A DNA stretch of 64,000 nucleotides from Rhynchopus sp. YZ270_cl-10 (GCA_964035575.1 OZ037873.1:1364001-1428000); one strand, 5' to 3'; positions 1-10,926 are shown, numbered from the stretch's first letter. A program made the numbers and translations. Notes: a model not told the origin generated them from the sequence alone.

Positions 1-842
1 GTACGGAGTGTCGACGAAGGACGATGGCGAGCACGACGGCCAAGTTTACGTCATGCGCGACGACAGATCGCAGATTGTTGTCAGCTTCCGTGGATCGTAC
101 AACATCCCAAACTGGATCTCGAACTTGACCTTCAAGAAGGTGGGCCTGAAGTGGGCAGGTGTTCCCTCAGATGTCGAGGTGCACCAGGGCTTCCTGGAAG
201 AGTACGAGACGATGCAGGAGGACGTGAACATGTGGGTGGCAGAGGCTGTAAAGGACTGCCCGAACTGCACTCTGCACGTCACCGGACACTCTCTGGGTGG
301 TGCGGAGGCAGTGCTGTGTGTGACAGACCTGCGTCTGCAGGGGTACAAGCCTGAGATGTGGAACTTCGGACTTCCACGTGTTGGAGACAAGACGTTTGCT
401 GAGTGGTTCGACAACACGACGAAGGCAAACAACCAGACTGTGTACAGGATGGTCGAGAGATACGACGTTGTGCCGCACCTGCCCCTGCGTGCGATGGGCT
501 TCCACCACATTGCCACCGAGGTTTGGCACAAAAGCGTCTGGAGCATTAGGGCGAACACGTACGTGGTGTGTGACGGCAGTGGCGAGGACAAGGAGTGCTC
601 CCGCTCGATTCGTCCTCTGCAGAAAAACATACTTGACCACTTGGTATGTCTTCTTGCGATCTATTTACAATGGCAGTCTTTGCAGTTTCCTTATCCCCCA
701 TGTTCTCAGCCATCAATGTTTCTTGTTGATGTGGGCGAGAGTCACGTGTTCATCTTTTAAGTGTTGTACTTTGTTGTCACAATATTACTACCACTTCACC
801 ACTTTACAGCGCTACATGAACATCAACTTTGGCTGTTTGTGA
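1..842 (+). CDS. Secreted class 3 lipase, copy 1 (5' end outside window)
   Basis: Triacylglycerol lipase family 3 (alpha/beta hydrolase). The start of the gene lies left of the window, so the signal peptide is not seen. Exon 1 is 2-643 and exon 2 is 810-842, with a 166-bp GTATGT...TTACAG intron. The nucleophile elbow GHSLGG, the acid in RYDVVPHLP and the histidine in LDHL next to the splice site form the expected Ser-Asp-His triad. The last exon adds RYMNINFGCL, which resembles the HLWYFG end of fungal class 3 lipases. N-glycosylation motifs (NLT, NCT) suit a secreted enzyme. It is the most diverged of the five copies (for example KSVWSIRANTY where the others have RNVKSIKSNTY). Confidence 0.93.
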
Positions 843-1226
843 GCAGTTGACAGCTTCTTGTTGTGCACTGCAACCTGCTCCAAGGCGTACATGAGTAAAT
901 CCATGTGACAAGCCGTTCGTGCCCGATCCTGCCTTGAGTCGTTCAGAAACACAACTACACACACACAAATGAGTTCTAGACATGCAGTTGTTCTTATCTT
1001 CTTTTATCTTGTTCTTCATTTTTTCCCCTCTTCTCGCTGCATGATACAGAACATATTAACACGATCTTTGTTTTTATTTTCCTTTTCCTTTTGTTCTTGT
1101 TTTTATTTTCAAATGTGCACTGCATCGCACATTGTTTCAAACGTTTTTATTTTCAAGTGCCTGCGTCCGCCGATGAACGTTGAGGCGTTTGCACTTCCAA
1201 CGTCTTTTTGATTTTTCCACATTTTC
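843..1226. other. 3' flank of lipase 1
   Basis: AT-rich, pyrimidine-rich non-coding DNA that recurs after every lipase copy. It contains a short hairpin (ACGTTG ... CAACGT, about 1170-1203) just before the 159-bp conserved block. No credible gene is seen. Confidence 0.6.
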
Positions 1227-1385
1227 CACTCACCTATGGATGGAAAGTAGGGGCAGCAGGTCCGGAGTGCGAAGACTAGATCCCTTGGCATGATGATGGA
1301 CCCAGGTGAGTGACGCCACCTCCTCTTCAGCGAGTTGGGGGTCGCAAGGATCGCTTGAGATCCTCGCTCCCCCCGTTGGTATAGG
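1227..1385 (-). ncRNA. Candidate structured RNA, U1 snRNA-like block, copy 1
   Basis: A 159-bp block present once per lipase unit with unchanged length. On the minus strand it begins with a structured lead-in, then ACTCACCTGG (like the 5' end of U1, which pairs with donors), then GCACTCCGG in a loop context (the U1 stem-loop II sequence bound by U1A), then TGCTGCCCC much as in U1. The stem CACTCACCT/AGGTGAGTG encloses about 74 nt, and a GGGGG...CCCCC hairpin with an inner GGATC stem lies beside it. A perfect Sm site and the U1-70K loop are not evident, so U1 identity is uncertain. It may be another snRNA-like RNA or a DNA element. Confidence 0.35.
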
Positions 1386-1796
1386 CTGAGCATGACACCC
1401 CACACACACCCTTTGTTTTTTAAAATTTGGTTCAACATAATCTTGTTCAATGCATGGTGATTCTTTCAGTACCGAGTCTCGGTGTGAAAGCGTGGCCAGA
1501 ACAAACCTATTATTTTTTGTGTTCCTCCCCTCCACGTGTGCTTTCTGGGAAGTTTTCCAAAAAGAAACTTAAGAACAACAACCTTCTTTTGCATTATTTT
1601 CCGGTTTTCTGCACAAAAAGTATTCCTCTCGTTTTTCCCCCACCCTGCATTTTTTGCCGTCAGGAGAACGCCAAAACAGAAATGAAGCTTGCAAAATGAT
1701 AGTGGAGGTTTTTTTCGTAGTGTTTTGTGCTCCCCCCTCACCACACACTTCGTACACAAAACTCTATTTTCGTTGGCAATCTTGTTTTGCGCAAAG
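1386..1796. other. Lipase spacer, shortened version
   Basis: Spacer sequence shared with the other units (7820-8238 is the counterpart), but about 0.9 kb present in units 2-5 between the 159-bp block and this stretch is missing here. No gene is seen. Confidence 0.6.
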
Positions 1797-2096
1797 CACT
1801 TATCGAATGATAATTTTTTATGAGATCTCATAATAAATTATCGCTATTATATGTGCTCATAATGTGCGCATAATGTCATGATAGGGCATTAATGCAGGGT
1901 AAAAGAAAAGGAGAAAAAAAAAATAGTGTTCCCCCTCCCGGCCAACCGTGTTGTGTGCAGCGACGTGACGGCAGATAATAGCACATACCGCATAATTAGC
2001 GCATAGCACCGCATAAGAGCACACATTATCACAAAATATGACAAAATTATCTGACATCACATACTGGCCCATAATGATTATCATTTGCCATACGTG
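1797..2096. mobile_element. 300-bp MITE-like element, 6-bp target duplication
   Basis: The sister spacer units read straight through this site. Here the sequence is interrupted by 300 bp flanked by the direct repeat GCAAAG (1791-1796 and 2097-2102). The ends are imperfect inverted repeats: CACTTATCGAATGATAAT on the left and CACGTATGGCAAATGATAAT as the complement of the right. The interior is AT-rich with several CATAAT words and has no coding capacity. This is a non-autonomous DNA transposon; the superfamily is not clear. Confidence 0.75.
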
Positions 2097-2115
2097 GCAA
2101 AGTTTTCCGCAGTTA

Positions 2116-3226
2116 CTGGGGGGGAGCTAATACAAGTACCGGGTACTTGTATTGAGCGGGTAAAACTAATAGATCCGGGTTTTTCAAAAATAAAAAAGGT
2201 GATGGGGGTACTTGTATTAAAAACTTTTTCCCTGTACATTTTGTATGGGGGGAAAATAATTTTTTTTGTATGGGACAACGCCTTAGCAAAAATCCGAAAA
2301 ATCGAGAAAAGAGAAAAGGTGTGAAGCAGGCTTCGCGCTAACTTTTGGAAAAAATCTGAAAAATCATGTTTCGGGCCCAAAAAAACGCACCTCAAATAGT
2401 TGCGACGGGTAACGTCTGAAGTAAGTTGATCCGGCGATCAGTTCGGGGATGTTTGGCCAATCGGTGTCTTGGCACCTCAACTCGCTTCTGGCGGGGAAAC
2501 GCACTGCCATAATTTTTTGTTTGTGCGTAAAGTGTATAATAAATATTCTGTGGTGATATTTTCATTACTGCAATACGCTCCCACTGACTACCTGGCAGTG
2601 AAGAGGAAACCTCTTTAAGGCCAAAAACAGTGTTTTGTGGCATTTCTGAGACAATCCCGCGCTGTGGTGGGGCATATTCGGAAAAATGGACAAATTTTTA
2701 GTGACTTAAATTTTCACAAAATATGAACCCAGACTCCTAAACAAGGGGCATTTTCAGTCTGAAAACCCAATTTCAGATGAAATTGTGGTGTTTTTGACTG
2801 GGAACAGGTAGCGCCGCAGGTGCACGGTACCCAACTTTTTTCGTTTTTTCTTTTCTCTGGTTTCTTTTGATTGCGCGAGCTGATTGCTCTCCACGGTGGG
2901 GTCACATGTGGGTACAAAAACACTCTAAAGTACCCTTACTATGAAATATGAGATTCTCTGGTTTTGGTAAAGAAACCCCGGTTTGCAAAAAACGCACCAC
3001 AAAAATATCCAAAAATCCCGGGCCAAGGGCCAGCAATTAGCGCAAAGCCTGGCACCGAAATAGAAAAAAAAAAAATCTCGATTTTTGTGGTAAAAATTGC
3101 TGGGAAAATTTTTTTGGCACCACCTGCTAAGAAAAACGTACACAAAAGTGGGGGGTACTTGTATTAAAAATATAAATTAATTTAAATCGAAAAACCCGGG
3201 GGGTACTTGTATTAGCCCCCCCCCAG
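2116..3226. mobile_element. 1.1-kb TIR element at a TA site (mariner-like, non-autonomous)
   Basis: Absent from sister units. Both ends read CTGGGGGGG(G)GCTAATACA-like inward and are flanked by TA (2114-2115, 3227-3228), as expected for Tc1/mariner-type insertion. GTACTTGTATT occurs several times near both ends. The interior is AT-rich, with phrases such as CCTGTACATTTTGTATGGG and AGTGACTTAAATTTTCAC that recur near 54.3-54.6 kb. No transposase ORF is seen. It lies only 18 bp from the preceding MITE. Confidence 0.65.
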
Positions 3227-3979
3227 TAACAAACATTTTTCCCACCCACCCACCCTCCAACAAAAAGTAAACACACACACACGGGCTGACCTTCTCCCCC
3301 ATCCCTATCGCATTCCCCCTTATTTTCTTGTTCTGACATACTGTGTGCTTGCGGAACCCTCTTGAGGGGGACGCACCAACCTTTGGATCTGTCATCCTTG
3401 GCGTGAGTGTACAGTTGTTTTGCTTTTCCCCCTTTACTACCCCCGTTATTTTTTGCTCTCGTTTCTTCAAAAATATAGTAAAATTAAAGTCCTGTGTGAC
3501 TGCCGGTATCACTTGTGATAGAGTTTCCATGGATAGACATGAAAGGGGCAGCACATAGGTGGTTCTGTGCCGTTTTTTTCCACAGAACCGACACGTGGGG
3601 CAAAGCTTTAATTCCCTCTTTATTTTGATGAAACGCACGTGAAAAACAAAGCCGCCCCTCCCTTCCCAATAATGTTTTTCTGTCAGCAACTCCCACCCAC
3701 CCACCATCTCCTTCCTACCAAAAGCCACTTCAGCGGAGCAGCCACCCTGCGTGTTGGGACATCAAATAGAGCTTACCTTCTTTGATGTTGTTGTGTTTGT
3801 TGCTGCAATGCGCTGCTCTTAGGACAGAATACATGTCGTCTTTCCTCAGGCGTTGCCTGGTAGGCCGGGGACTGGAAAGAAGCCTCTCTTTGACACTCAT
3901 CACACCACCACACCACCCATCAGATTATTGTGTATTGTACACAAAGTGTGGTTCGGCTGACAACAGAAGAGTAAACACT
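3227..3979 (+). other. Upstream region of lipase 2
   Basis: Spacer shared with all units: CA-rich microsatellite, one copy of the CCCTCTTGAGGG palindrome (two copies in units 2-5), the dyad block at 3503-3592, then the probable 5' UTR. The lipase frame is open upstream from 3782, but that extension is not signal-peptide-like and is taken as 5' UTR. Confidence 0.6.
3503..3592 (+). promoter_or_regulatory. Dyad-rich block upstream of lipase 2
   Basis: Contains the inverted repeat TATCACTTGTGATA (3507-3520), TTTCCATGGATA, and a hairpin GGTTCTGTG...CACAGAACC (3561-3589). The block recurs at a similar distance before lipases 3-5 and before the LamG gene at 20.6 kb, and a diverged copy sits inside the spacer near 11.15 kb. 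A promoter or regulator-binding role is inferred from this conservation only. Confidence 0.4.
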
Positions 3980-4976
3980 ATGACCATGTTGAAGCTTGCT
4001 GTGCTCATGGCTGCTGCCGTTGTGTCGGCCGCTGACAACATCCTGCCTGCCGACCTTGAGGCACAGGCAGAGTACCAGCTGTACCATGCGTACGGTGCGT
4101 ACTGCCCATCCGAGGATCTCAAGAGCTGGGACTGCAAGTGGTGCAAGAAGATCGGCCTTGAGAAGATGTACGGAGTGTCGACGAAGGACGATGGCGAGCA
4201 CGACGGCCAAGTTTACGTCATGCGCGACGACAGATCGCAGATTGTTGTCAGCTTCCGTGGATCGTACAACATCCCAAACTGGATCTCGAACTTGACGTTC
4301 AAGAAGGTGGGCCTGAAGTGGGCAGGTGCACCCTCAGATGTCGAGGTGCACCAGGGCTTCCTGGAGGAGTACGAGACGATGCAGGAGGACGTGAACACGT
4401 GGGTGGCAGAGGCCGTGGAGGACTGCCCGAACTGCACTCTGCACGTCACCGGACACTCTCTGGGTGGCGCAGAGGCAGTGCTGTGTGTGGTGGACCTGCG
4501 TCTGCAGGGGTACAAGCCTGAGATGTGGAACTTCGGACTTCCACGTGTTGGAGACAAGAAGTTTGCTGAGTGGTTCGACGCTGCGACGAAGGCAAACGAC
4601 CAGACTGTGTACAGGATGGTGGAGAGATACGACGTTATACCACACCTGCCCCTGCGTGCGATGGGCTTCCACCACATTGCCACCGAGGTTTGGCACAGAA
4701 ACGTGAAAAGCATTAAGTCGAACACGTACGTGGTGTGCGACGGCAGTGGCGAGGACAAGAAGTGCTCCCGCTCGCTTCGTCCTCTGCAGAAGAACATCAT
4801 TGACCACGGGGTATGTTTTCTTGGCAGTCTTTCCTCCACCACTTTCTCCGCCATCAATATTTCTTGTTGATGTGGGCGAGAGTGACGTGTTCATCTTTTA
4901 AGTGTTGCACTTCCATTTTCACCACCACTTCACCACTTTACAGCTGTACATGAACAACTGCTTTGGCTGTTTTTAA
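3980..4976 (+). CDS. Secreted class 3 lipase, copy 2
   Basis: Exons 3980-4810 and 4944-4976, intron 133 bp (GTATGT...TTACAG), 287 aa. The start at 3980 gives a signal peptide MTMLKLAVLMAAAVVSA followed by ADNILPADLEAQ. A cysteine-containing N-terminal segment (CPSEDLKSWDCKWC) precedes the hydrolase core. The triad is Ser160 (GHSLGG), Asp218 (RYDVIPHLP) and His276 (IIDHG). The His codon is the second-last codon of exon 1, and exon 2 contributes only LYMNNCFGCF. It should hydrolyse acylglycerols outside the cell or in a digestive vacuole. It differs from copies 3-5 at a few residues (DVEVHQG, DVNTWV, DVIPHLP, DKKCSRS). Confidence 0.95.
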
Positions 4977-5225
4977 GTAAGTCACAGCTTCTTCATGTGC
5001 ACTGCAACCTGCTCCAAGGCGTACATGAGTAAATCCATGTGACAAAGCCGTTCGTGCCCGATCCTGCCTCGAGTCGTTCAGAAACACAACTACACACACA
5101 CAAATGAGTTCTAGACATGCAGTTGTTCTTATCTTCTTTTATCTTTTTCTTCGCTTCTTCTCTCTTCTCTCTGCATGACACAGAACATATTAACACGATC
5201 TTTGTTTTTATTTTCCTTTGTTCTT

Positions 5226-6578
5226 TATACATAGCGCTCTAATTAGACTCCAACTAGATAATTAGAGTCGGCAGTTAGAGTATAATTAGAGTCTTTAAAA
5301 CTCTAACTGAACTCTAATACTCTAACTGGACTCTAATTAGACTCTAATTAGAGTCTTATAATAGGGTCAATAAGAGGGGCACATCAACCAATGCTATAGC
5401 CATAAACCCAGGGAGCATAGCCAGTGCAAGAAATTCGATTTTGTAATCCAGAACGTCTGTTTTCTGCTTGCAGAGGACTAGATACAAGAAAATATTGTTT
5501 GTTCCCCCAGAAAACCAGTGCACAATTCACACTGGTCTTGTTGCCTTTTTAGCACAGGAATTTTGGCCCAGGGCATGATCACTTGAAGCATGGCACTTTA
5601 GTGTGCATGGGGTAGGGTGTTGTTTGTTATGAATTCTCTTTGTTATAACATCTAAGTCAATCGCGGGTGGTGGTTTAGCGCGAGGCTTGGATCTCTCCTG
5701 GGTTCATAAGTAGTTATTTCTGCGGATGAAATGAACGTATACTCATAGATTTCCCGTCGACACAACCTTTGATACTGGGATTATCCCCTTCGACCCCTTA
5801 GTGGTAGTTAAACTCGATTGACATTTACATTCCTAGAGATGAAAGAACAAGACAACACTTCTGTACCCGCGCATCAAAATTGTGGAAAACTTTGCACCCC
5901 AAACATCCTCAATAACGCCCGCCAAAAGGCGCCCCTTGTTAATGGGAGTTGGTTCTCATGTTTGTTACCTGCACAGCAGGAATTCCTCTGAGTCCAACGC
6001 TGTTTGGCCTGTCTGCGGCATTGCACCCGAAGGTGCACGAAGAGTTTTTGCGGTGTCGCATTCCCTCATGTGTGGGTCACTCACACTTGAGGGCATGTGC
6101 CACTGCGGGTCCGGGTACCCATAGCTGAGAATAAGCCGGGTCCCGAGTCCCGGGTACTAGGTACAGTAGGACTTGGACTAGGCCCCCACCCTCCCGCGAC
6201 CGGGTCCCCGACCCGCTTTCAGGCGGACCCACAGCGCCTTCACATAGTTGTGTCCCAGTCCGGCTGAGAATAACCGGGTCCCGGGTCCCCAAGTCTTATT
6301 CTCAGCTATGTGGGCACCTGGACACCTGGGTCCTACAGAGGAACCTTAGGGGAACCAGTTCCTTAAGGCGTTTGCACCTACAAGAAGCCTGTTGTTTTAC
6401 TCTAATTAGACTATAATTAGAGTGTAGTTAGAGTCTAATTATGCTCTAACTGCGCTCTAATTATAGTCTAATTGAAGAAAAGCCACTCTAATTATACTCT
6501 AACTGGACTCTAACTGACTTGACCCAAAATCCCAGACTCTAATTATACCCTAACACTCTAATTGGAGCGCTATGTATA
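5226..6578. mobile_element. 1.35-kb DNA transposon with subterminal CTCTAATTAGA iterations
   Basis: Interrupts a spacer that is continuous in units 3-5 and is flanked by the 6-bp direct repeat GTTCTT (5220-5225, 6579-6584). Terminal inverted repeats are TATACATAGCGCTC. About 120-170 bp inside each end carries many short variants of CTCTAATTAGACTC and CTCTAACTGGACTC in both orientations, a pattern seen where transposase binds subterminal sites. The centre has short open stretches (for example 5882-6124) but nothing I recognise as transposase, so it is probably non-autonomous. Confidence 0.8.
6121..6309. repeat. Foldback repeat nested in the DNA transposon
   Basis: ATAGCTGAGAATAAG (6121-6135) is exactly complementary to 6295-6309, enclosing 159 bp rich in CCGGGTCCC words. 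A third partial copy (GCTGAGAATAACCGGG) lies at about 6263. Probably a small foldback element or an internal hairpin of the host element. Confidence 0.55.
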
Positions 6579-6724
6579 GTTCTTGGTTTTATTTTCAAAT
6601 GTGCACTGCATCGCACATTGTTTCAAACGTTTTTATTTTAGTTTTTTTTTTCAAGTGCCTGCGTCCGCCAATAAACGTTGGGGCGTTTGCACTTCCAACG
6701 TCTTTTTTATTTTTCCACATTTTC

Positions 6725-6883
6725 CACTCACCTGAGGATGGAAAGTAGGGGCAGCAGGTCCGGAGTGCGAAGACTAGATCCCTTGGCATGATGATGGACC
6801 CAGGTGAGTGACGCCACCTCCTCTTCAGCGAGTTGGGGGTCGCAAGGATCGCTTGAGATCCTCGCTCCCCCCGTTGGTATAGG
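6725..6883 (-). ncRNA. Candidate structured RNA, U1-like block, copy 2
   Basis: Same 159-bp block as at 1227-1385. It differs there only at the TGAGG/TATGG spot beside the outer stem, which stays paired in both. Confidence 0.35.
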
Positions 6884-9102
6884 ATGAGCAGCAATTCAAA
6901 GCACACACGAACCCTAGCCACTGCAGTGCCGCAAACCGTTCGTAATGGTAACAGGCGCACTGAGTTTCCGAAAGTTGGAATCTCAGACGAAACGTCGTCA
7001 TACCACCATAGACACAGGCTTGGCGGTATCTGACAGTGGACAGGGTGGGCGTAGTTTGTGGTTAAACTTTGTACCTTGATTTGATGAGCACGAATTACCT
7101 TCGGGAAACTGATATCAACCCACCCACACACACACATTGGGGCCATATTCTGCGCAAGAATTACCCCTATTAGTTATCAAACGCACACCCACACCCAAAC
7201 CCTCCCCCACACACACATACTGTAAACTTGTTTTAAGTAGCTTTGCTACGCCAGGGGGGTCTCTCGGATAAAGTACTTGGTGAACAGGAAGAACTTTTTT
7301 ATTTTTTTATTTCGCGTGCCGTTTATCTATTGCTACGTGCCTTTTGTTGTTATTGCTTAACACTTGCTTCGGCAAGGTTGGTTGAGGACGTTACAGAGAA
7401 AGCTCGCCACACCACCTTCCTTATTATCAGGATTTTTGTGTTGTTGTGTTTTCCCAGTCTCGCCCACATGACCACATACCTCACCGCTGTTTTGTGGGTG
7501 TTTCAAACCAAGAAAGATCTTTCCCCCATATTTTATCCTCAAGAGACCCGCCACACACCCACACCCACACACATACTGTAAACTTGTTCAAGTAGCTTTG
7601 CTACACCAGGGAGAGTCTCTATGATAAAATATCTAGTGAAAAAGAAAGTTTGTCCTTTTCTCTCTTGTTTTTATTTCGCGTGCCGTTTATCTATTGCCAC
7701 GTGCCCTTTGTTGTTATTGCTTAACACTTGCTTCGGCAAGGTTGGTTGAGGACGTTACAGAGAAAGCACACCACACCACCTTCCTTCATCAGGAGTTCTT
7801 GTGTTGTTGTGTTTTCCCAGTCTCGCCCTCATGACACCCGCACACACACCCTTTGTTTTTTCAAATTTGGTTCAACATAATCTTGTTCAATGCATGGTGA
7901 TTCTTTCAGTACCGAGTCTCGGTGTGAAAGCGTGGCCAGAACAAACCTATTATTTTTTGTGTTCCTCCCCTCCACGTGTGCTTTCTGGGAAGTAATCCAA
8001 AATAAAACTGAAGAACAACAACCTTCTTTTGCATTATTTTCCAGTTTCCGCACAAAAAGTATTCCTCTCGTTTTCCCCCACCCTGCATTTTTTGCTGTGA
8101 GGAGAAAGCCAAAACAGAAATGAAGCTTGCAAAATGATAGTGGAGGTTTTTTCGTTGTGTTTTGTGCTCCCCCCTCACCACACACTTCGTACACAAAACT
8201 CTATTTTCGTTGGCAATCTTGTTTTGCGCAAAGTCTTCCGCAGTTTACAAACGTTTTTCCCACCCACCCACCCTCCAACAAAAAGTAAACACACACACAC
8301 GTGCTGACCATCTCCCCCATCCCTATCGCATTCCCCCTTATTTTCTTGTTCTGAAATACTTGTCTCTTTTTCTTGCTCTGACATACTCTGTGCTTGCGGA
8401 ACCCTCTTGAGGGCGATGCAACCAACCTTGGTTTGGTTTTTCCTTGGCATGAGCACAGAGTATGGTACGGTTGCGGAACCCTCTTGAGGGGGACGCACCA
8501 ACCTTTGGATCTGTCATCCTTGGCATGCGTGTACAGTTGTTTTGCTTTTCCCCTTTTTCTACCCCCGTTATTTTTGCTCTCGTTTCTTCAAAAATATAGT
8601 AAAATTAAAGTCCTGTGTGACTGCCGGTATCACTTGTGATAGAGTTTCCATGGATAGACATGAAAGGGGCAGCACATAGGTGGTTCCGTGCCGTTTTTTT
8701 CCACAGAACCGACACGTGGGGCAAAGCTTTAATTCTTTCTTTATTTTGATGAAAATGTACGTGAAAAACAAAGCCACCCCTTCCCTTCCCAATAATGTTT
8801 TTCTGTCAGCAACTCCCACCCACCAACCCTCTTCTTCCTACCAAAAGCCACTTCAGCGGAGCAGCCACCCTGCGTGTTGGGACATCAAATAGAGCTTACC
8901 TTCTTTGATGTTGTTGTGTTTGTTGCAGCAATGCGCTGCTCTTAGGACAGAATACATGTCGTCTTTCCTCAGGCGTTGCCTGGTAGGCCGGGGACTGGAA
9001 AGAAGCCTCTCTTTGACACTAATCACACCACCACACCACCCATCAGTTTATTGTGTATTGTACACAAAGTGTGGTTCGGCTGACAACAGAAGAGTAAACA
9101 CT
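6884..9102. other. Spacer between lipase 2 and lipase 3
   Basis: No protein gene seen. It contains two diverged copies of a module running from TACTGTAAACTTGTT to the TTACAGAGAAAGC phrase (about 7217-7403 and 7573-7768). Two copies of the palindrome CCCTCTTGAGGG follow, 77 bp apart (8402-8413, 8479-8490). The dyad block is at about 8621-8711, and the 5' UTR of lipase 3 comes last. CA/CCCAC microsatellites are frequent. Confidence 0.6.
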
Positions 9103-10045
9103 ATGACCATGTTGAAGCTTGCTGTGCTCATGGCTGCTGCCGTTGTGTCGGCCGCTGACAACATCCTGCCTGCCGACCTTGAGGCACAGGCAGAGTACCA
9201 TCTCTATCATGCGTACGGTGCGTACTGCCCATCCGAGGATCTCAAGAGCTGGGACTGCAAGTGGTGCAAGAAGATCGGCCTTGAGAAGATGTACGGAGTG
9301 TCGACGAAGGACGATGGCGAGCACGACGGCCAAGTTTACGTCATGCGCGACGACAGATCGCAGATTGTTGTCAGCTTCCGTGGATCGTACAACATCCCAA
9401 ACTGGATCTCGAACTTGACGTTCAAGAAGGTGGGCCTGAAGTGGGCAGGTGCACCCTCAGACATCAAGGTGCACCAGGGCTTCCTGGAGGAGTACGAGAC
9501 GATGCAGGAGGACGTGAACATGTGGGTGGCAGAGGCCGTGGAGGACTGCCCGAACTGCACTCTGCACGTCACCGGACACTCTCTGGGTGGCGCAGAGGCA
9601 GTGCTGTGTGTGGTGGACCTGCGTCTGCAGGGGTACAAGCCTGAGATGTGGAACTTCGGACTTCCACGTGTTGGAGACAAGAAGTTTGCTGAGTGGTTCG
9701 ACGCCGCGACGAAGGCAAACGACCAGACTGTGTACAGGATGGTCGAGAGATACGACGTTGTGCCGCACCTGCCCCTGCGTGCGATGGGCTTCCACCACAT
9801 TGCCACCGAGGTTTGGCACAGAAACGTCAAAAGCATTAAGTCGAACACGTACGTGGTGTGCGACGGCAGTGGCGAGGACAAGGAGTGCTCCCGCTCGCTT
9901 CGTCCTCTGCAGAAGAACATCATTGACCACTTGGTATGTCTTCTTGCCATGTTCACCTTTTAAGTGTTGTACTTTGTTGTCCCAATATCACTACCACTTC
10001 ACCACTTTACAGCGCTACATGAACATCTGCTTTGGCTGTTTTTAA
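9103..10045 (+). CDS. Secreted class 3 lipase, copy 3
   Basis: Exons 9103-9933 and 10013-10045, intron 79 bp, 287 aa. Same architecture as copy 2: 17-residue signal peptide, Cys-containing N-terminal segment, Ser160, Asp218, His276 just before the splice junction. The intron is much shorter than in copies 1 and 2 (166 and 133 bp), yet both splice sites and the final exon (RYMNICFGCF) are kept, which supports the spliced model. Without splicing, translation would run into VCLLAMFTF and stop, losing the conserved C-terminal strand beside the catalytic His. Confidence 0.95.
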
Positions 10046-10435
10046 GCAGTTGACAGCTTCTTGTTTGGTTGCACTGCACCAAGGCGTGCATGAGTAAATC
10101 CATGTGACAAGCCGTTCGTGCCCGATCCTGCCTTGAGTCGTTCAGAAACACAACTACACACACCCAAATGAGTTCTAGACATGCAGTTGTTCTTATCTTC
10201 TTTTATCTTTTTCTTCGCTTCTTCTCTCTTCTCTCTGCATGATACAGAACATATTAACACGACCTTTGTTTTTATTTTCCTTTTCCTTTGTTCTTGGTTT
10301 TATTTTCAAATGTGCACTGCATCGCACATTGTTTCAAACGTTTTTATTTTAGTTTTTTTTTTCAAGTGCCTGCGTCCGCCAATAAACGTTGGGGCGTTTG
10401 CACTTCCAACGTCTTTTTTATTTTTCCACATTTTC

Positions 10436-10594
10436 CACTCACCTGAGGATGGAAAGTAGGGGCAGCAGGTCCGGAGTGCGAAGACTAGATCCCTTGGCAT
10501 GATGATGGACCCAGGTGAGTGACGCCACCTCCTCTTCAGCGAGTTGGGGGTCGCAAGGATCGCTTGAGATCCTCGCTCCCCCCGTTGGTATAGG
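10436..10594 (-). ncRNA. Candidate structured RNA, U1-like block, copy 3
   Basis: Identical to the block in unit 2. The minus-strand GCACTCCGG corresponds to 10471-10479. Downstream on that strand come AAAATGTGGAAAAA and then a 7-bp hairpin (ACGTTGG...CCAACGT) at about 10387-10412, placed where U1 has its Sm site and last stem-loop. Confidence 0.35.
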
Positions 10595-10926
10595 ATGAGC
10601 AGCAATTCAAAGCACACACGAACCCTAGCCACTGCAGTGCCGCAAACCGTTCGTAATGGTAACAGGCGCACTGAGTTTCCGAAAGTTGGAATCTCAGACG
10701 AAACGTCGTCATACCACCATAGACACAGGCTTGGCGATATCTGACAGTGGACAGGGTGGGCGTAGTTTGTGGTTAAACTTTGTACCTTGATTTGATGAGC
10801 ACGAATTACCTTCGGGAAACTGATATCAACCCACCCACACACACACATTGGGGCCATATTCTGCGTAAGAATTACCCCTATTAGTTATCAAACGCACACC
10901 CACACCCAAACCCTCACCCACACACA

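Noticed and set aside
3782-3979. In-frame N-terminal extension of the lipase (66 residues from 3782, also at 8905, 12894, 16883)
   Set aside because: The extension is not signal-peptide-like, while the Met at 3980 begins a clean signal peptide. Taken as 5' UTR.
4213-4857. Long antisense open frames across every lipase (about 200 codons)
   Set aside because: They mirror the codon bias of the real gene, include no domain and cross the intron.
10436-10594. 5S rRNA, SRP RNA or spliced-leader RNA as identity of the 159-bp block
   Set aside because: No 5S internal box order, no SRP helix 8 consensus, and no known leader exon; only U1-like features fit in order.
10306-10857. 183-codon minus-strand frame in the spacer
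   Set aside because: Covers the structured 159-bp block, low-complexity ends, no recognisable protein; unit 1 lacks most of it.
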